In this document: positions 9,377 to 17,292 of the stretch, one piece after another
Layout: the number at the start of each line of letters is the position of its first letter
Position numbering within the stretch: the first letter of the stretch is position 1
NCBI GenBank assembly: GCA_902525295.1
Contig: CABZGR010000006.1
Coordinates: forward strand, 1 to 38,926
Reading direction: 5' to 3'
Source: an uncultured Pelagibacteraceae bacterium
GTDB lineage: Bacteria; Pseudomonadota; Alphaproteobacteria; Pelagibacterales; Pelagibacteraceae
DNA: 38,926 nucleotides
Program-made: the position numbers and the translations under genes
The notes under the pieces: generated by a model
The model's input: only the letters and a program-made list of their open reading frames with translations
What the model was told of the DNA's origin: nothing
Database searches by the model: none

Positions 9377-9666
9377 TGTTGAATAGCGTACAAAATCTGG
9401 GTTACAAAAGATAAAAATATAAAAAAAGAGAAAAATAAAATAAAATACATAACTGTAACTGCTCTATTTCTCTTTCTTCTTAAAATAACAAATTTTTTAT
9501 CATCAAGAAAAGAAATGTCTCTATCACCTGGCACTGGATAGTCATAACTCCATCTCCATAAAGACGAACCAAATCTTTTATCTAGTTTATTATAATAATT
9601 TACCCAGGCCAATGACCACATAAACATTAAGAATAAAAATGTTAAAGCTAAAAAAGTTGAGAACAT
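9373..9666 (-). CDS. Hypothetical small membrane protein, two TM segments
   Basis: This 97-aa protein has a hydrophobic N-terminus (about 1-24), a polar loop of about 43 residues with aromatic residues (RWSYDYPVPGDRD), and a second membrane helix at about 68-94. No family was recognised. The topology suggests a hairpin with the loop on one side of the inner membrane. It is divergent from the TerB/DnaJ gene at 9699 across only 32 bp. Confidence 0.7.
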   Translation of the reverse strand: MFSTFLALTFLFLMFMWSLAWVNYYNKLDKRFGSSLWRWSYDYPVPGDRDISFLDDKKFVILRRKRNRAVTVMYFILFFSFFIFLSFVTQILYAIQH

Positions 9667-9698
9667 AAATATATTAAATTATATTAAATTTTTTTTAT

Positions 9699-10418
9699 AT
9701 GTCTATCTGGGGAAGTTTAATTGGTGGGATGATCGGTTTTTCTTTAGGAGGACCGTTTGGGATGCTATTGGGTTCCTTAATTGGTGGAAAAGTATCAAGA
9801 TCAAGATCAACATTTAAATCTTTTGCACAACCTCAACAAGTTTTTGCATTAGCTCTTATAGTTTTATCAGCTAAACTTAGTAAAGCAGACGGCCAGGTTA
9901 GTAGAGAGGAATTAATAGCAGTAAAAGATAAACTCAAAATTCCAGAACATGAATTAGATCAAGTTGGAAAAATTTTTAATAAAGCTAAAGAAGAAAGCAC
10001 TGGTTACGAACCATATGCAAAACAAATAGCTCAGATCTATCAAGGAAATATAAATGTGTTGGAAGAGGTCATTAATATATTATTTTATATTGCAGAAGCT
10101 GATGGAAGTATAAGTGATCAAGAATTTAGAATGATACAACATGTTTCTCAATTATTTGGTCTTAGTGATGCTCAGTTCAATGGAATAGTTGAGGGTAGGA
10201 AATCATCAGATAAACTCAATCCATATGTGGTATTAGAGAGCAAACCTGATGATAATCTTACTGATATTAGAAAAAGATATTTAAAATTGAGTAAAGAACA
10301 TCATCCTGACTTACTTCTAAGTAAAGGAGTTCCTCAGGAAGTTATTGAGGAAAGTAAAAAGAAAATGAGAGCTATTAATTCAGCCTGGGATCAAATCCAA
10401 AAACTAAAGAGTAATTAA
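9699..10418 (+). CDS. djlA: DjlA-like co-chaperone: Gly-rich membrane segment, TerB-like domain, C-terminal J domain
   Basis: This 239-aa protein starts with a Gly-rich hydrophobic segment (residues 3-30) that could anchor it in the membrane. A TerB-like helical domain follows (about 45-165; KADGQVSREE and EADGSISDQE are its paired acidic motifs). A J domain covers about 174-239 with the HPD tripeptide at 202-204, which stimulates DnaK ATPase. The domain order matches DjlA. Its stop overlaps that of aceA by 4 bp (convergent). The DnaK partner is not in the window. Confidence 0.9.
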   Translation: MSIWGSLIGGMIGFSLGGPFGMLLGSLIGGKVSRSRSTFKSFAQPQQVFALALIVLSAKLSKADGQVSREELIAVKDKLKIPEHELDQVGKIFNKAKEESTGYEPYAKQIAQIYQGNINVLEEVINILFYIAEADGSISDQEFRMIQHVSQLFGLSDAQFNGIVEGRKSSDKLNPYVVLESKPDDNLTDIRKRYLKLSKEHHPDLLLSKGVPQEVIEESKKKMRAINSAWDQIQKLKSN

Positions 10419-11689
10419 AATTGCTCAGATTCTGTTGAGCCTTCCATTGCTGTTGTGGAGGTCTTTCCAGAACTTATTGTATTGGAAACTGCATCAAAAT
10501 AAGAAGTGCCAACTTCTCGTTGATGTTTAACACTGGTATATCCATCTTTTTCTCTAGCAAATTCATTTTGTTGTATTCTAGAGTAAGCAGTCATACCTTC
10601 CTTTTTATACTTTTCTGCAAGCTCGAATATAGCAATATTTTGCGTATGGAAACCTGCTAAAGTTATAAATTGAAATTTATATCCCATCATTCCAATTTTA
10701 GTTTGAAATGTTGCAATCTCATCATCAGATAAATGTTTCTTCCAATTAAATGATGGAGAGCAATTATAAGCCAACATCTTTCCAGGAAATTTTGCATGTA
10801 TTGCATCAGCAAACTTTTTTGCTTCTTCTAAATTAGGTGTTGCAGTTTCACACCATATTAAATCTGCGTAAGGTGCATAAGCTAACCCTCTTGAGATTGC
10901 TTGATCAATGCCATCTTTTACATAATAAAAGCCTTCAGGTGATCTTTCTCCAGTTAAAAACGGTTTGTCATTTTCATCAAAATCGTTTGTTATTAGTTTC
11001 GCAGCGTTGGCATCTGTTCTTGCAAGAATAATGAGAGGAACGTCGGCAATATCAGCTGCCAATCTTGCTGCTTTTAGATTTCGGACCATGGTTCCAGTAG
11101 GAACAAGTACCTTACCACCCATATGTCCACATTTTTTTTCACTAGCTAGTTGGTCTTCAAAATGAACTCCGGCTGCGCCAGCTTTTATAAATTTTTTTGT
11201 TAGCTCAAATACATTTAACGGCCCGCCAAATCCTGCTTCACCATCTGCAATAATTGGCAACATGTAATCAGTTCTTTCGCTGCTATTCATATCTCCATCT
11301 GCTATTTCCATATGCTGAATTTGATCAGCTCTAATTAAAGAATTATTCATAGACTCAACTAATTTAGGTGCGCTGTCGTAAGGATATAAAGATTGATCAG
11401 GATACATTTCACCAGCACTGTTTGCGTCTGCTGCAACTTGCCAACCACTTAAATAGATCGCTTTTAAACCTGCTTTTGCATGTTGAACAGCTTGATTTCC
11501 TGATAAAGAACCAAGTGTGTTTACATATGGCTCTGTATTCAACAATCTCCAGAGTTTTTGAGATTGCTGTTTACACATTGAATACTCAATTCTAATAGAT
11601 CCTCTTAGCCTTTCTACTTCATCTGGCTTATAATCCCTTTGTATTCCTGCAAATCTTTTCAACTCGTACGAGATTTTCTCGGCTGACAT
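10415..11689 (-). CDS. aceA: Isocitrate lyase
   Basis: AceA (424 aa) cleaves isocitrate to glyoxylate and succinate, the first step of the glyoxylate shunt. The active-site motif KKCGH is at 185-189 with catalytic C187. SGWQVAADANSAGEMYPDQ and IADGEAGFGG are further family blocks. Length is typical of bacterial ICL. A strong Shine-Dalgarno (AAGGGGG, 11694-11700) decides the ATG at 11689. A 53-codon ORF lies immediately upstream on the same strand, then a cluster of TTTACAAA-type boxes, then the divergent ScfR-type regulator. This arrangement implies that carbon status controls aceA. Confidence 0.98.
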   Translation of the reverse strand: MSAEKISYELKRFAGIQRDYKPDEVERLRGSIRIEYSMCKQQSQKLWRLLNTEPYVNTLGSLSGNQAVQHAKAGLKAIYLSGWQVAADANSAGEMYPDQSLYPYDSAPKLVESMNNSLIRADQIQHMEIADGDMNSSERTDYMLPIIADGEAGFGGPLNVFELTKKFIKAGAAGVHFEDQLASEKKCGHMGGKVLVPTGTMVRNLKAARLAADIADVPLIILARTDANAAKLITNDFDENDKPFLTGERSPEGFYYVKDGIDQAISRGLAYAPYADLIWCETATPNLEEAKKFADAIHAKFPGKMLAYNCSPSFNWKKHLSDDEIATFQTKIGMMGYKFQFITLAGFHTQNIAIFELAEKYKKEGMTAYSRIQQNEFAREKDGYTSVKHQREVGTSYFDAVSNTISSGKTSTTAMEGSTESEQF

Positions 11690-11718
11690 TATTCCCCCTT
11701 TAAAAAAACTAATTCCTT

Positions 11719-11880
11719 TTACTTTTCGTTATATTCTTCTGTAAACTCATTCATTCCACTTGATCCCCAATCGCAGTGGTCATCTCTTAAATAAACCCCT
11801 CTGCTTCTATGCTCTTGGTGCTCTTGGTGATTTGTAGTTTGAGAACTAGTTTCAATGTTTTTTATAGTATCTTTGTCCAT
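11719..11880 (-). CDS. Putative 53-aa small protein in the aceA leader
   Basis: An ORF of 53 codons ends 29 bp before aceA on the same strand. The product is polar, with a Gln/Glu/His-rich stretch (NHQEHQEHRSRG, about 18-28) and a compact C-terminal part (YLRDDHCDWGSSGMNEFTEE) containing one Cys. The frame is open further upstream to 11934, but the ATG at 11880 is preferred because it leaves the box cluster outside the gene. No Shine-Dalgarno is visible. The protein was not recognised. It could be a co-translated regulator or leader peptide, or spurious. Confidence 0.5.
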   Translation of the reverse strand: MDKDTIKNIETSSQTTNHQEHQEHRSRGVYLRDDHCDWGSSGMNEFTEEYNEK

Positions 11881-11893
11881 GTAAACTTTATAA

Positions 11894-11983
11894 TTTACAA
11901 TATTTACAAAATCCACAAAAAATGTTAAAATCATAGTAAATACAATAAATTTTTTGTAAATAATAATTTACAAAGTTTACAAA
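11894..11983. promoter_or_regulatory. Operator-like cluster of TTTACAAA/TTTGTAAA boxes between aceA and the ScfR-type gene
   Basis: The 109-bp region between the divergent starts contains five near-identical 8-mers: TTTACAAT 11894-11901, TTTACAAA 11903-11910, TTTGTAAA 11953-11960, TTTACAAA 11967-11974 and TTTACAAA 11976-11983. Two pairs have a 9-bp start-to-start period, one pair near each gene. RamB and PccR of this regulator family are known to bind TTTGCAAA-type sites, so these look like an AT-shifted version. Autoregulation plus aceA control is the inference. Confidence 0.65.
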
Positions 11984-11989
11984 TAGTAA

Positions 11990-13414
11990 ATGAGTCAAGT
12001 AGAATTAAACATTGGTCCAAAAATAAAAGCTTTTAGAAGACAGCTAGGTATGCAGGCAAACAAACTAGCCTCACAACTTAACATTTCACCAAGTTATTTA
12101 GCTTTAATCGAGGGTGGTAAAAGAAAAATTGACGGGGAATTACTTTTAAAAATTTGTGAGGAATTAAGCATCAACATTAGCGATCTAACAAATAAATCAG
12201 ATATCAATATGGTCAACACAATTTCAGAATTACTTGATGATCAACTTTTTGAAGATTTGGATATAGTTGGTCCAGAAGTTAAAGATCTAGCAAATAGTAA
12301 TCCAAAAATTGGTAAAGCTCTAATAAGATTAGGAGACATTTTGAAAAAAAAAGATCATGAATTGGTTAACAAAATTGAAAAACTTTCAGGAAAAATTGTT
12401 GATAATAGAAAAAACTCATTTCCTGGAGAAGTAATTTCAGATTTTTTGCAAGAAAATAGAAATTTTTTTCCAAAACTAGAGGAATTTGCAAATCAAATCT
12501 TTGAGCAAATAAAACAAAATAATAGAACAAGATATATTGCTTTATGTGATTATTTAAAATCAGAGTATAAAATTGAAGTTCAAGATATAATTCCTGAGGA
12601 AGGAAAACCCTTTTCAAAAATTTATGATAGCAAAAATAGAAAGTTGCTATTGTCTGATTATTTGTCTTTGGAAACAAAGAAATTACATGCTGCAGCTCAA
12701 ATTGCACAAGAGGGGGCTAGTGACATAATAAATTCTTATCTTGATACTTTTAATTATCCAAATGAAGAATCAAAAAAATTGACCAAAGTTGCTTTATTGA
12801 ATTATTGTGGTGCAGCAATTTTAATGCCCTACAAATTATTTCATTCTGAATGTAAAAAACTTAAATATGATTTAGAGTTATTGCAAAATACATTTGCAAC
12901 TTCATTCGAACAAGTCACACATAGAGTAACATGTTTGAACGATCCAAAATTACCTGGGGTTCCATTTCATTTTTTGAGAGTTGATGTAGCTGGTAATATT
13001 TCAAAAAGATTTTCATTGTCAGGTATAGAAATACCACGTTATGGTGGTGCTTGTCCTCGATGGAATGTATATTCAGCTTTTTCTAGACCTGGTGTTATAC
13101 AGGCTGCAGTAAGTAAAATGACTAATGGCGAAAAGTATGTATGTATAGCAAGAACTGTTGAAAAAGGTATAGGAAGATATGGACAAAAAAAAAGTATGTT
13201 ATCTATTGGACTTGGATGTGAAGCCAAATATGCAAGAGATTTTGTTTATACAGAAAACTTAGATTTGAATGATAAAAAATCAGAGATACCTGTAGGGGTT
13301 TCATGTAGAACTTGTGATAGACTGGATTGTTCTCAAAGAGCCTTTCCACCATTGCATAAAAAATTTGATGTAGACATTAATTCTAGAGGAGTATCTGTAT
13401 ATGTCAGTGATTAA
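11990..13414 (+). CDS. ScfR/RamB/PccR-type XRE transcriptional regulator
   Basis: This 474-aa regulator has an N-terminal XRE helix-turn-helix (about 8-62; LASQLNISPSYLALIEGGKR), a central IrrE-like region (about 205-300) and a C-terminal DUF2083 domain. The latter ends in a Cys cluster, C439, C442 and C447 (SCRTCDRLDC). This architecture is that of short-chain fatty-acyl regulators such as RamB (controls aceA in corynebacteria) and PccR (controls propionyl-CoA carboxylase in Rhodobacter), which respond to acyl-CoA status. Being divergent from aceA with a shared box cluster, it very likely controls isocitrate lyase and itself. Its last 14 bp overlap the start of the TPR gene, so the two are probably co-transcribed. 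Confidence 0.92.
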   Translation: MSQVELNIGPKIKAFRRQLGMQANKLASQLNISPSYLALIEGGKRKIDGELLLKICEELSINISDLTNKSDINMVNTISELLDDQLFEDLDIVGPEVKDLANSNPKIGKALIRLGDILKKKDHELVNKIEKLSGKIVDNRKNSFPGEVISDFLQENRNFFPKLEEFANQIFEQIKQNNRTRYIALCDYLKSEYKIEVQDIIPEEGKPFSKIYDSKNRKLLLSDYLSLETKKLHAAAQIAQEGASDIINSYLDTFNYPNEESKKLTKVALLNYCGAAILMPYKLFHSECKKLKYDLELLQNTFATSFEQVTHRVTCLNDPKLPGVPFHFLRVDVAGNISKRFSLSGIEIPRYGGACPRWNVYSAFSRPGVIQAAVSKMTNGEKYVCIARTVEKGIGRYGQKKSMLSIGLGCEAKYARDFVYTENLDLNDKKSEIPVGVSCRTCDRLDCSQRAFPPLHKKFDVDINSRGVSVYVSD

Positions 13415-13949
13415 AAAATATGTAAGTTTTATAATTATATTTTTATTTGTAAGTACAAATAATGTGTATTCAGACAATTTAAATATATTGTTTAAAGAAT
13501 TGCTTAATGCAAAAAATTTACAACAAGCAGAAAAGCTAGAGGATCAAATTTGGAATAAATGGACAAGACACCCAAACAATGATTATCTGACGAACAAATT
13601 AGAGAACGGAACTTATTCCATGTACCATCAGCAGTATAGAATGGCATTAAAACTATTTACAGATGTGATTAATGAGGACCCAAAATGGGCAGAGGGTTGG
13701 AATAAGAGAGCAACATTACTATTTATATTGGGGGATTATGAGAAATCGTTAGATGATATTGAAAAAGTTTTAGATCTAGAGCCAAGACATTTTGGAGCAT
13801 TATCAGGACGAGCGCAAATATACTTAGGCTTAAAGGAATACGAAAAAGCAGTTGATGACTTGAGAAAAGCAAAATCTATTTATCCATTAATCAAAAGTGG
13901 AGAAAATATAAAGTTAATAGAAAAAATTATCAAAGACCAACAAATTTAA
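13401..13949 (+). CDS. Exported TPR-repeat protein
   Basis: This 182-aa protein has a signal peptide (about 1-24, ...NNVYS) followed by about two and a half tetratricopeptide repeats (about 72-145: NKRATLLFILGDYEKSLDDI, GRAQIYLGLKEYEKAVDDL). TPRs mediate protein-protein contacts; the partner here is unknown and presumably periplasmic. The start lies inside the 3' end of the regulator gene (14-bp overlap). The stop overlaps the convergent coiled-coil gene by 4 bp. Confidence 0.88.
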   Translation: MSVIKKYVSFIIIFLFVSTNNVYSDNLNILFKELLNAKNLQQAEKLEDQIWNKWTRHPNNDYLTNKLENGTYSMYHQQYRMALKLFTDVINEDPKWAEGWNKRATLLFILGDYEKSLDDIEKVLDLEPRHFGALSGRAQIYLGLKEYEKAVDDLRKAKSIYPLIKSGENIKLIEKIIKDQQI

Positions 13950-15124
13950 TTGTTCTTAGATCTTTTTTTTGCAATCAGCTGGGTTAATGAATCTACCATT
14001 AAATCTGAGGCTTTAAAAATTTCACTTGGTTTAAATTCATGTGAAATATTTTTTTCTTCATTTGTTTTATCTTCAATGACTATACCTTCATCTGGAGAAT
14101 TATTTTTAATATAAATTAGTATTAACCACTCATCATCAATTGTCTCATCCCATTTTATAAATATCTCTCCAGTTTCGAATCTTCTGTCTATGCATCTCAA
14201 AATAGACATATGTTTAGTTATATATCTTTTATTAAGTTGAAAAACTAAACTATTCGCACTTCTGTAAAAGCTTTCAAGTGCAAACTCAATTTTTTGCCGA
14301 GCTAAAGTATACTCCCTTTCTCTTTGAAGTAATTTTGCTCTATCGTCTCCTTCTTGTGTTTCTACGCCTAACGCTTCAACTCGTTCTCTTATTTTCTGAT
14401 CTCTTATTTGTTGATATTTTAATTTTAGTTTTTCGATACGCTCTTGTAATCCTGAATAATCCTCTCTCTTTTCTCTTAACGCTAATTTTTCTAGTTGTTC
14501 TAATTCTTTTACCTCTCTTATTCTAAACTTTTCTATTTGCTTTTCTAATTTTAATTCTTGTAAAAATTTCTTTTGTCTCTCCGCCTGCTCTTTTCTTAGT
14601 ATAGCCTGTTCTTTTCTTAAGAATAATTTTATATCTTTTGCTCTTTCTCTTTCTAATTTTTGTTCTTGTTTTAACTGGATTTCTTTTTCTTTTAAAAAAG
14701 CTAACTCATCTGCTTTCTTCTGTTTTTCAATTTCGATTTTTTCCTTTTCTGCTTGCTCAATTTTTTCAAGTTTAATTTGCCTTTTTTCCTCAGCTCTTAT
14801 TTCTTTAAAACGAATTAATCTAAATTCTATACTTTGAAAAAATTTTTGTATTAATTTATCAATTGCTAATAAATTAAAACTAAATTTGAAAGAAAACTTA
14901 TTTTTTAAATCTTCCTCAAGTCTGACCGTTCTTGAAATAATACCCTTTTCAGTACTTGTCTTTAACTTAACTTTTTTTATTTTTTTTCTTCGATTTAATT
15001 TTTTTGTTATTTTTTTTTTTAATTTTGGTCTTTTTTTCTTTATTTTTGACTTGGATTTATTTTTTGATTTTTTAACCTTTGTTTTTAAATTTTTTTTTTT
15101 AGGTTTTTTTTTCTTTTTTTTCAT
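13946..15124 (-). CDS. Lys-rich coiled-coil protein of unknown function
   Basis: This 392-aa protein has three parts. Residues 1-62 are almost pure Lys with few other residues (MKKKKKKPKKKNLKTK...). Residues about 95-280 form a long charged coiled coil rich in Glu, Lys, Gln and Leu (EKEKIEIEKQKKADELAFLK). The last about 110 residues look like a small globular domain (GEIFIKWDETIDDEWLILIYIK). There is no signal peptide or membrane segment. The basic N-terminus could bind nucleic acid or acidic membrane lipid. The long A-runs that encode it are prone to slippage. It follows cfa on the same strand with a 29-bp gap. Confidence 0.8.
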   Translation of the reverse strand: MKKKKKKPKKKNLKTKVKKSKNKSKSKIKKKRPKLKKKITKKLNRRKKIKKVKLKTSTEKGIISRTVRLEEDLKNKFSFKFSFNLLAIDKLIQKFFQSIEFRLIRFKEIRAEEKRQIKLEKIEQAEKEKIEIEKQKKADELAFLKEKEIQLKQEQKLERERAKDIKLFLRKEQAILRKEQAERQKKFLQELKLEKQIEKFRIREVKELEQLEKLALREKREDYSGLQERIEKLKLKYQQIRDQKIRERVEALGVETQEGDDRAKLLQREREYTLARQKIEFALESFYRSANSLVFQLNKRYITKHMSILRCIDRRFETGEIFIKWDETIDDEWLILIYIKNNSPDEGIVIEDKTNEEKNISHEFKPSEIFKASDLMVDSLTQLIAKKRSKNN

Positions 15125-15153
15125 TTAAGAAATACAGCTTTATCAGCTAATTT

Positions 15154-16341
15154 TTAATAAATATAGTCTCTAGTATTAGGAACAGATCTAATATCTTTAG
15201 TTAGCTGAAGTTGAAATACAACTTGATCTCCCCATTTAAAAGCCATTTCACAACTTGTAAGATAAAATTCCCACATCCTTAAAAATTTTTCATCGAACAT
15301 TTCTAAAACTTGATCTTTTTTTGATAGAAATCTTTCTCTCCAATTTCTTAATGTGTGAGCATAGTGCATCCTTAAAATCTCTATATCTGTAGCTATAAGT
15401 CCAGAATCCTCTATTGGCCTCGCTATTTCGCTTAAACTAGGGGTATATCCACCAGGAAATATATATTTTGTTATCCAAGGCTGTGGGTCTCTAGGTGGTA
15501 GATTTGATCCAATTGTGTGTATCAAGGCTACTCCATCCTTTTTTAACATTTGAGACACTCTATTAAAATAGGTTTGATAGAATTTTTTTCCAACATGTTC
15601 AAACATTCCAACACTAACTATCCTATCAAATTTTTCATTCAATTGTCTGTAATCTGTTAATTTAAATTCAACTTGATTATCTAAATTTAATTCTTTGGCT
15701 TTTTGTTGGCTATATTTTAATTGATTTTCTGAAAGTGTAATTCCGGTAACTGAAGCTTTTGTTTTTTTTGCAATGTCAATTGCAAGTGTTCCCCAACCAG
15801 ATCCAATATCTAAAACTTTTTGGTTAGGTTGTATATGAAGTTTTTTAATTATGTGATCAATTTTATTTTCTTGAGCAGTTTCCAAGGTATCATTCTCATT
15901 TTTGAAGTATGCACATGAATATTGTCTTTTTTTATCAAGAAACAAATCATATAATTTTTCTGAAATATCATAATGGTGTGCAACATTTTGTTTAGATTTA
16001 ACAATTTTATTAAAACTTGTTAAATATTTTAAAGTTCCCTTTATTTTATTTAATGTCTTTCCATAAATATTAATATCTCCTCTTCCAATATTTTTAAAAG
16101 CTATATCAAGAAATTCCTTTAAGGTTCCATTTTTTAATCTTAAAGAGCCATTGGTATATGCTTCACCAAAATATAAATCAGGATGGAAAAGTAATTTTTT
16201 ATGCAAACTTTTGTCTAACAATTGTAATTCTATAGGAATTTCTTTCAAAGGCTTTCCTATAACATATCTGTTAGAATTATAATCTATTAAGATAAAACCA
16301 TCTTCTTTGAACAAATCATTTAAAAAATTTATAAGTTTCAT
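15154..16341 (-). CDS. cfa: Cyclopropane-fatty-acyl-phospholipid synthase
   Basis: Cfa (395 aa) transfers a methylene from SAM onto the double bond of membrane phospholipid acyl chains. The N-terminal lipid-binding region covers about 1-115. The family block AHHYDISEKLYDLFLD starts at 121 and YSCAYF lies at 141-146. The SAM motif VLDIGSGWG is at 176-184, and a downstream EHVGKKFYQTYF and PGGYTPSL are also typical. Its ATG overlaps the stop of the upstream dapA-like gene by one base (TAATG), so translation is probably coupled. A membrane-modifying role independent of the aldolase is expected. Confidence 0.95.
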   Translation of the reverse strand: MKLINFLNDLFKEDGFILIDYNSNRYVIGKPLKEIPIELQLLDKSLHKKLLFHPDLYFGEAYTNGSLRLKNGTLKEFLDIAFKNIGRGDINIYGKTLNKIKGTLKYLTSFNKIVKSKQNVAHHYDISEKLYDLFLDKKRQYSCAYFKNENDTLETAQENKIDHIIKKLHIQPNQKVLDIGSGWGTLAIDIAKKTKASVTGITLSENQLKYSQQKAKELNLDNQVEFKLTDYRQLNEKFDRIVSVGMFEHVGKKFYQTYFNRVSQMLKKDGVALIHTIGSNLPPRDPQPWITKYIFPGGYTPSLSEIARPIEDSGLIATDIEILRMHYAHTLRNWRERFLSKKDQVLEMFDEKFLRMWEFYLTSCEMAFKWGDQVVFQLQLTKDIRSVPNTRDYIY

Positions 16342-17219
16342 TATGCTGCTTTTAAGTGCTTAAAGTCAAAATCGAGTTTTTGAAGTTCTGCAAAAAATAT
16401 TTTTTTTTCGTTTTCATTTAACAGTTTCAATGGTGGAATTAAATTCTGGTAGTCATGGTCAATTTGTGCCATGAAAGTATGTAAACCTGAAATCAAATTA
16501 AATTTATCGAAAATACTTCTTACTAAACACAACTTTTCGTTAGAAGATTGATCTGAGCCATTTTGAAATTTATCGTAAACATCTCTTGCTAAAATTGAAG
16601 TAACATTTGTTGTTGCTGTAATTATTCCAGAACAACCTAATTCTAATCCTTTTAATAATTTTGACTCTGAACCAGGCATAACTGAAAAATTATCAATTTT
16701 CAAATTTTCATACAAATTATAAGAACTGTCTTTTACTCCAACTATTTGACTTGGAAATTTTTTTACTAACTCCTCAACACAATCAATACTAAATTTATAT
16801 CCTGAGAGTTTTTCGAAATTATATAAAATTATTTTACATTCATTAATTTCATCTATTATTCTTGAGTAAAAATTAATCACATCGTCATCGCTATACTTAT
16901 AATAGGCAGGAGGCATAATTAAAAATTTATTAAACCCATTTGATTTGGCTATTTTTATCAAATTAATATTGTCAACTAGCGAATTAAGACCAGTTCCAAT
17001 TATAAATTTATCCCTATAATTACTTTTTGGTAACAAATTGATTAATTGAATTTTTTCCGAAAGAGATATGAGTTGTGATTGTCCAGTACTTCCAAAAAAA
17101 ACTACTCCATGGCAACCTTTGTCGATTAAGTTTTCAGCATATTTAATCGTTTTTTCACTATTTAACGCCAGATTTTTATCTAATACTGACAATGTAGCTG
17201 CATATATTCCATTAATCAT
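16341..17219 (-). CDS. Dihydrodipicolinate synthase-superfamily aldolase (DapA-like)
   Basis: This 292-aa class I aldolase/lyase has the Schiff-base Lys K163 (GVKDSS) and the Tyr Y133 (ILYNFEK) of the DapA/NanA superfamily. The substrate-loop motif is GSTGQ (43-47) rather than the GTTGE of true DapA. The Arg that binds the aspartate-semialdehyde carboxylate in E. coli DapA (after the YNVP block) has no clear counterpart in YNFEKLSGYKF. It is therefore unlikely to be the lysine-pathway enzyme; a 2-keto-acid aldolase acting on a sugar acid is more likely. Start ATG 17219; stop overlaps cfa by one base. Confidence 0.85.
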   Translation of the reverse strand: MINGIYAATLSVLDKNLALNSEKTIKYAENLIDKGCHGVVFFGSTGQSQLISLSEKIQLINLLPKSNYRDKFIIGTGLNSLVDNINLIKIAKSNGFNKFLIMPPAYYKYSDDDVINFYSRIIDEINECKIILYNFEKLSGYKFSIDCVEELVKKFPSQIVGVKDSSYNLYENLKIDNFSVMPGSESKLLKGLELGCSGIITATTNVTSILARDVYDKFQNGSDQSSNEKLCLVRSIFDKFNLISGLHTFMAQIDHDYQNLIPPLKLLNENEKKIFFAELQKLDFDFKHLKAA

Positions 17220-17292
17220 AACTTAATTATATGACTATAATTATAGAATAGATTTAAGAAAAAAATAATAAAAAAATATATTCTAAATACTT

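Noticed and set aside
11690..11989. Glycine riboswitch in front of aceA
   Set aside because: SAR11 is known for a glycine riboswitch on malate synthase, so it was looked for here. No paired aptamer-like structure was seen; the region holds the small ORF and the boxes instead.
12366..12707. Long minus-strand ORF inside the regulator gene
   Set aside because: It lies fully antisense to a well-supported regulator; the Phe/Tyr/Leu-rich product is what A-rich coding DNA gives on the opposite strand.
14950..15125. T-rich low-complexity stretch as a regulatory or repeat element
   Set aside because: It encodes the Lys-rich N-terminus of the minus-strand coiled-coil protein in an open frame.
14278..15128. 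Two plus-strand ORFs rich in Phe/Leu opposite the coiled-coil gene
   Set aside because: They are complements of Lys/Glu codons in a real gene and have no membrane-protein pattern beyond composition.
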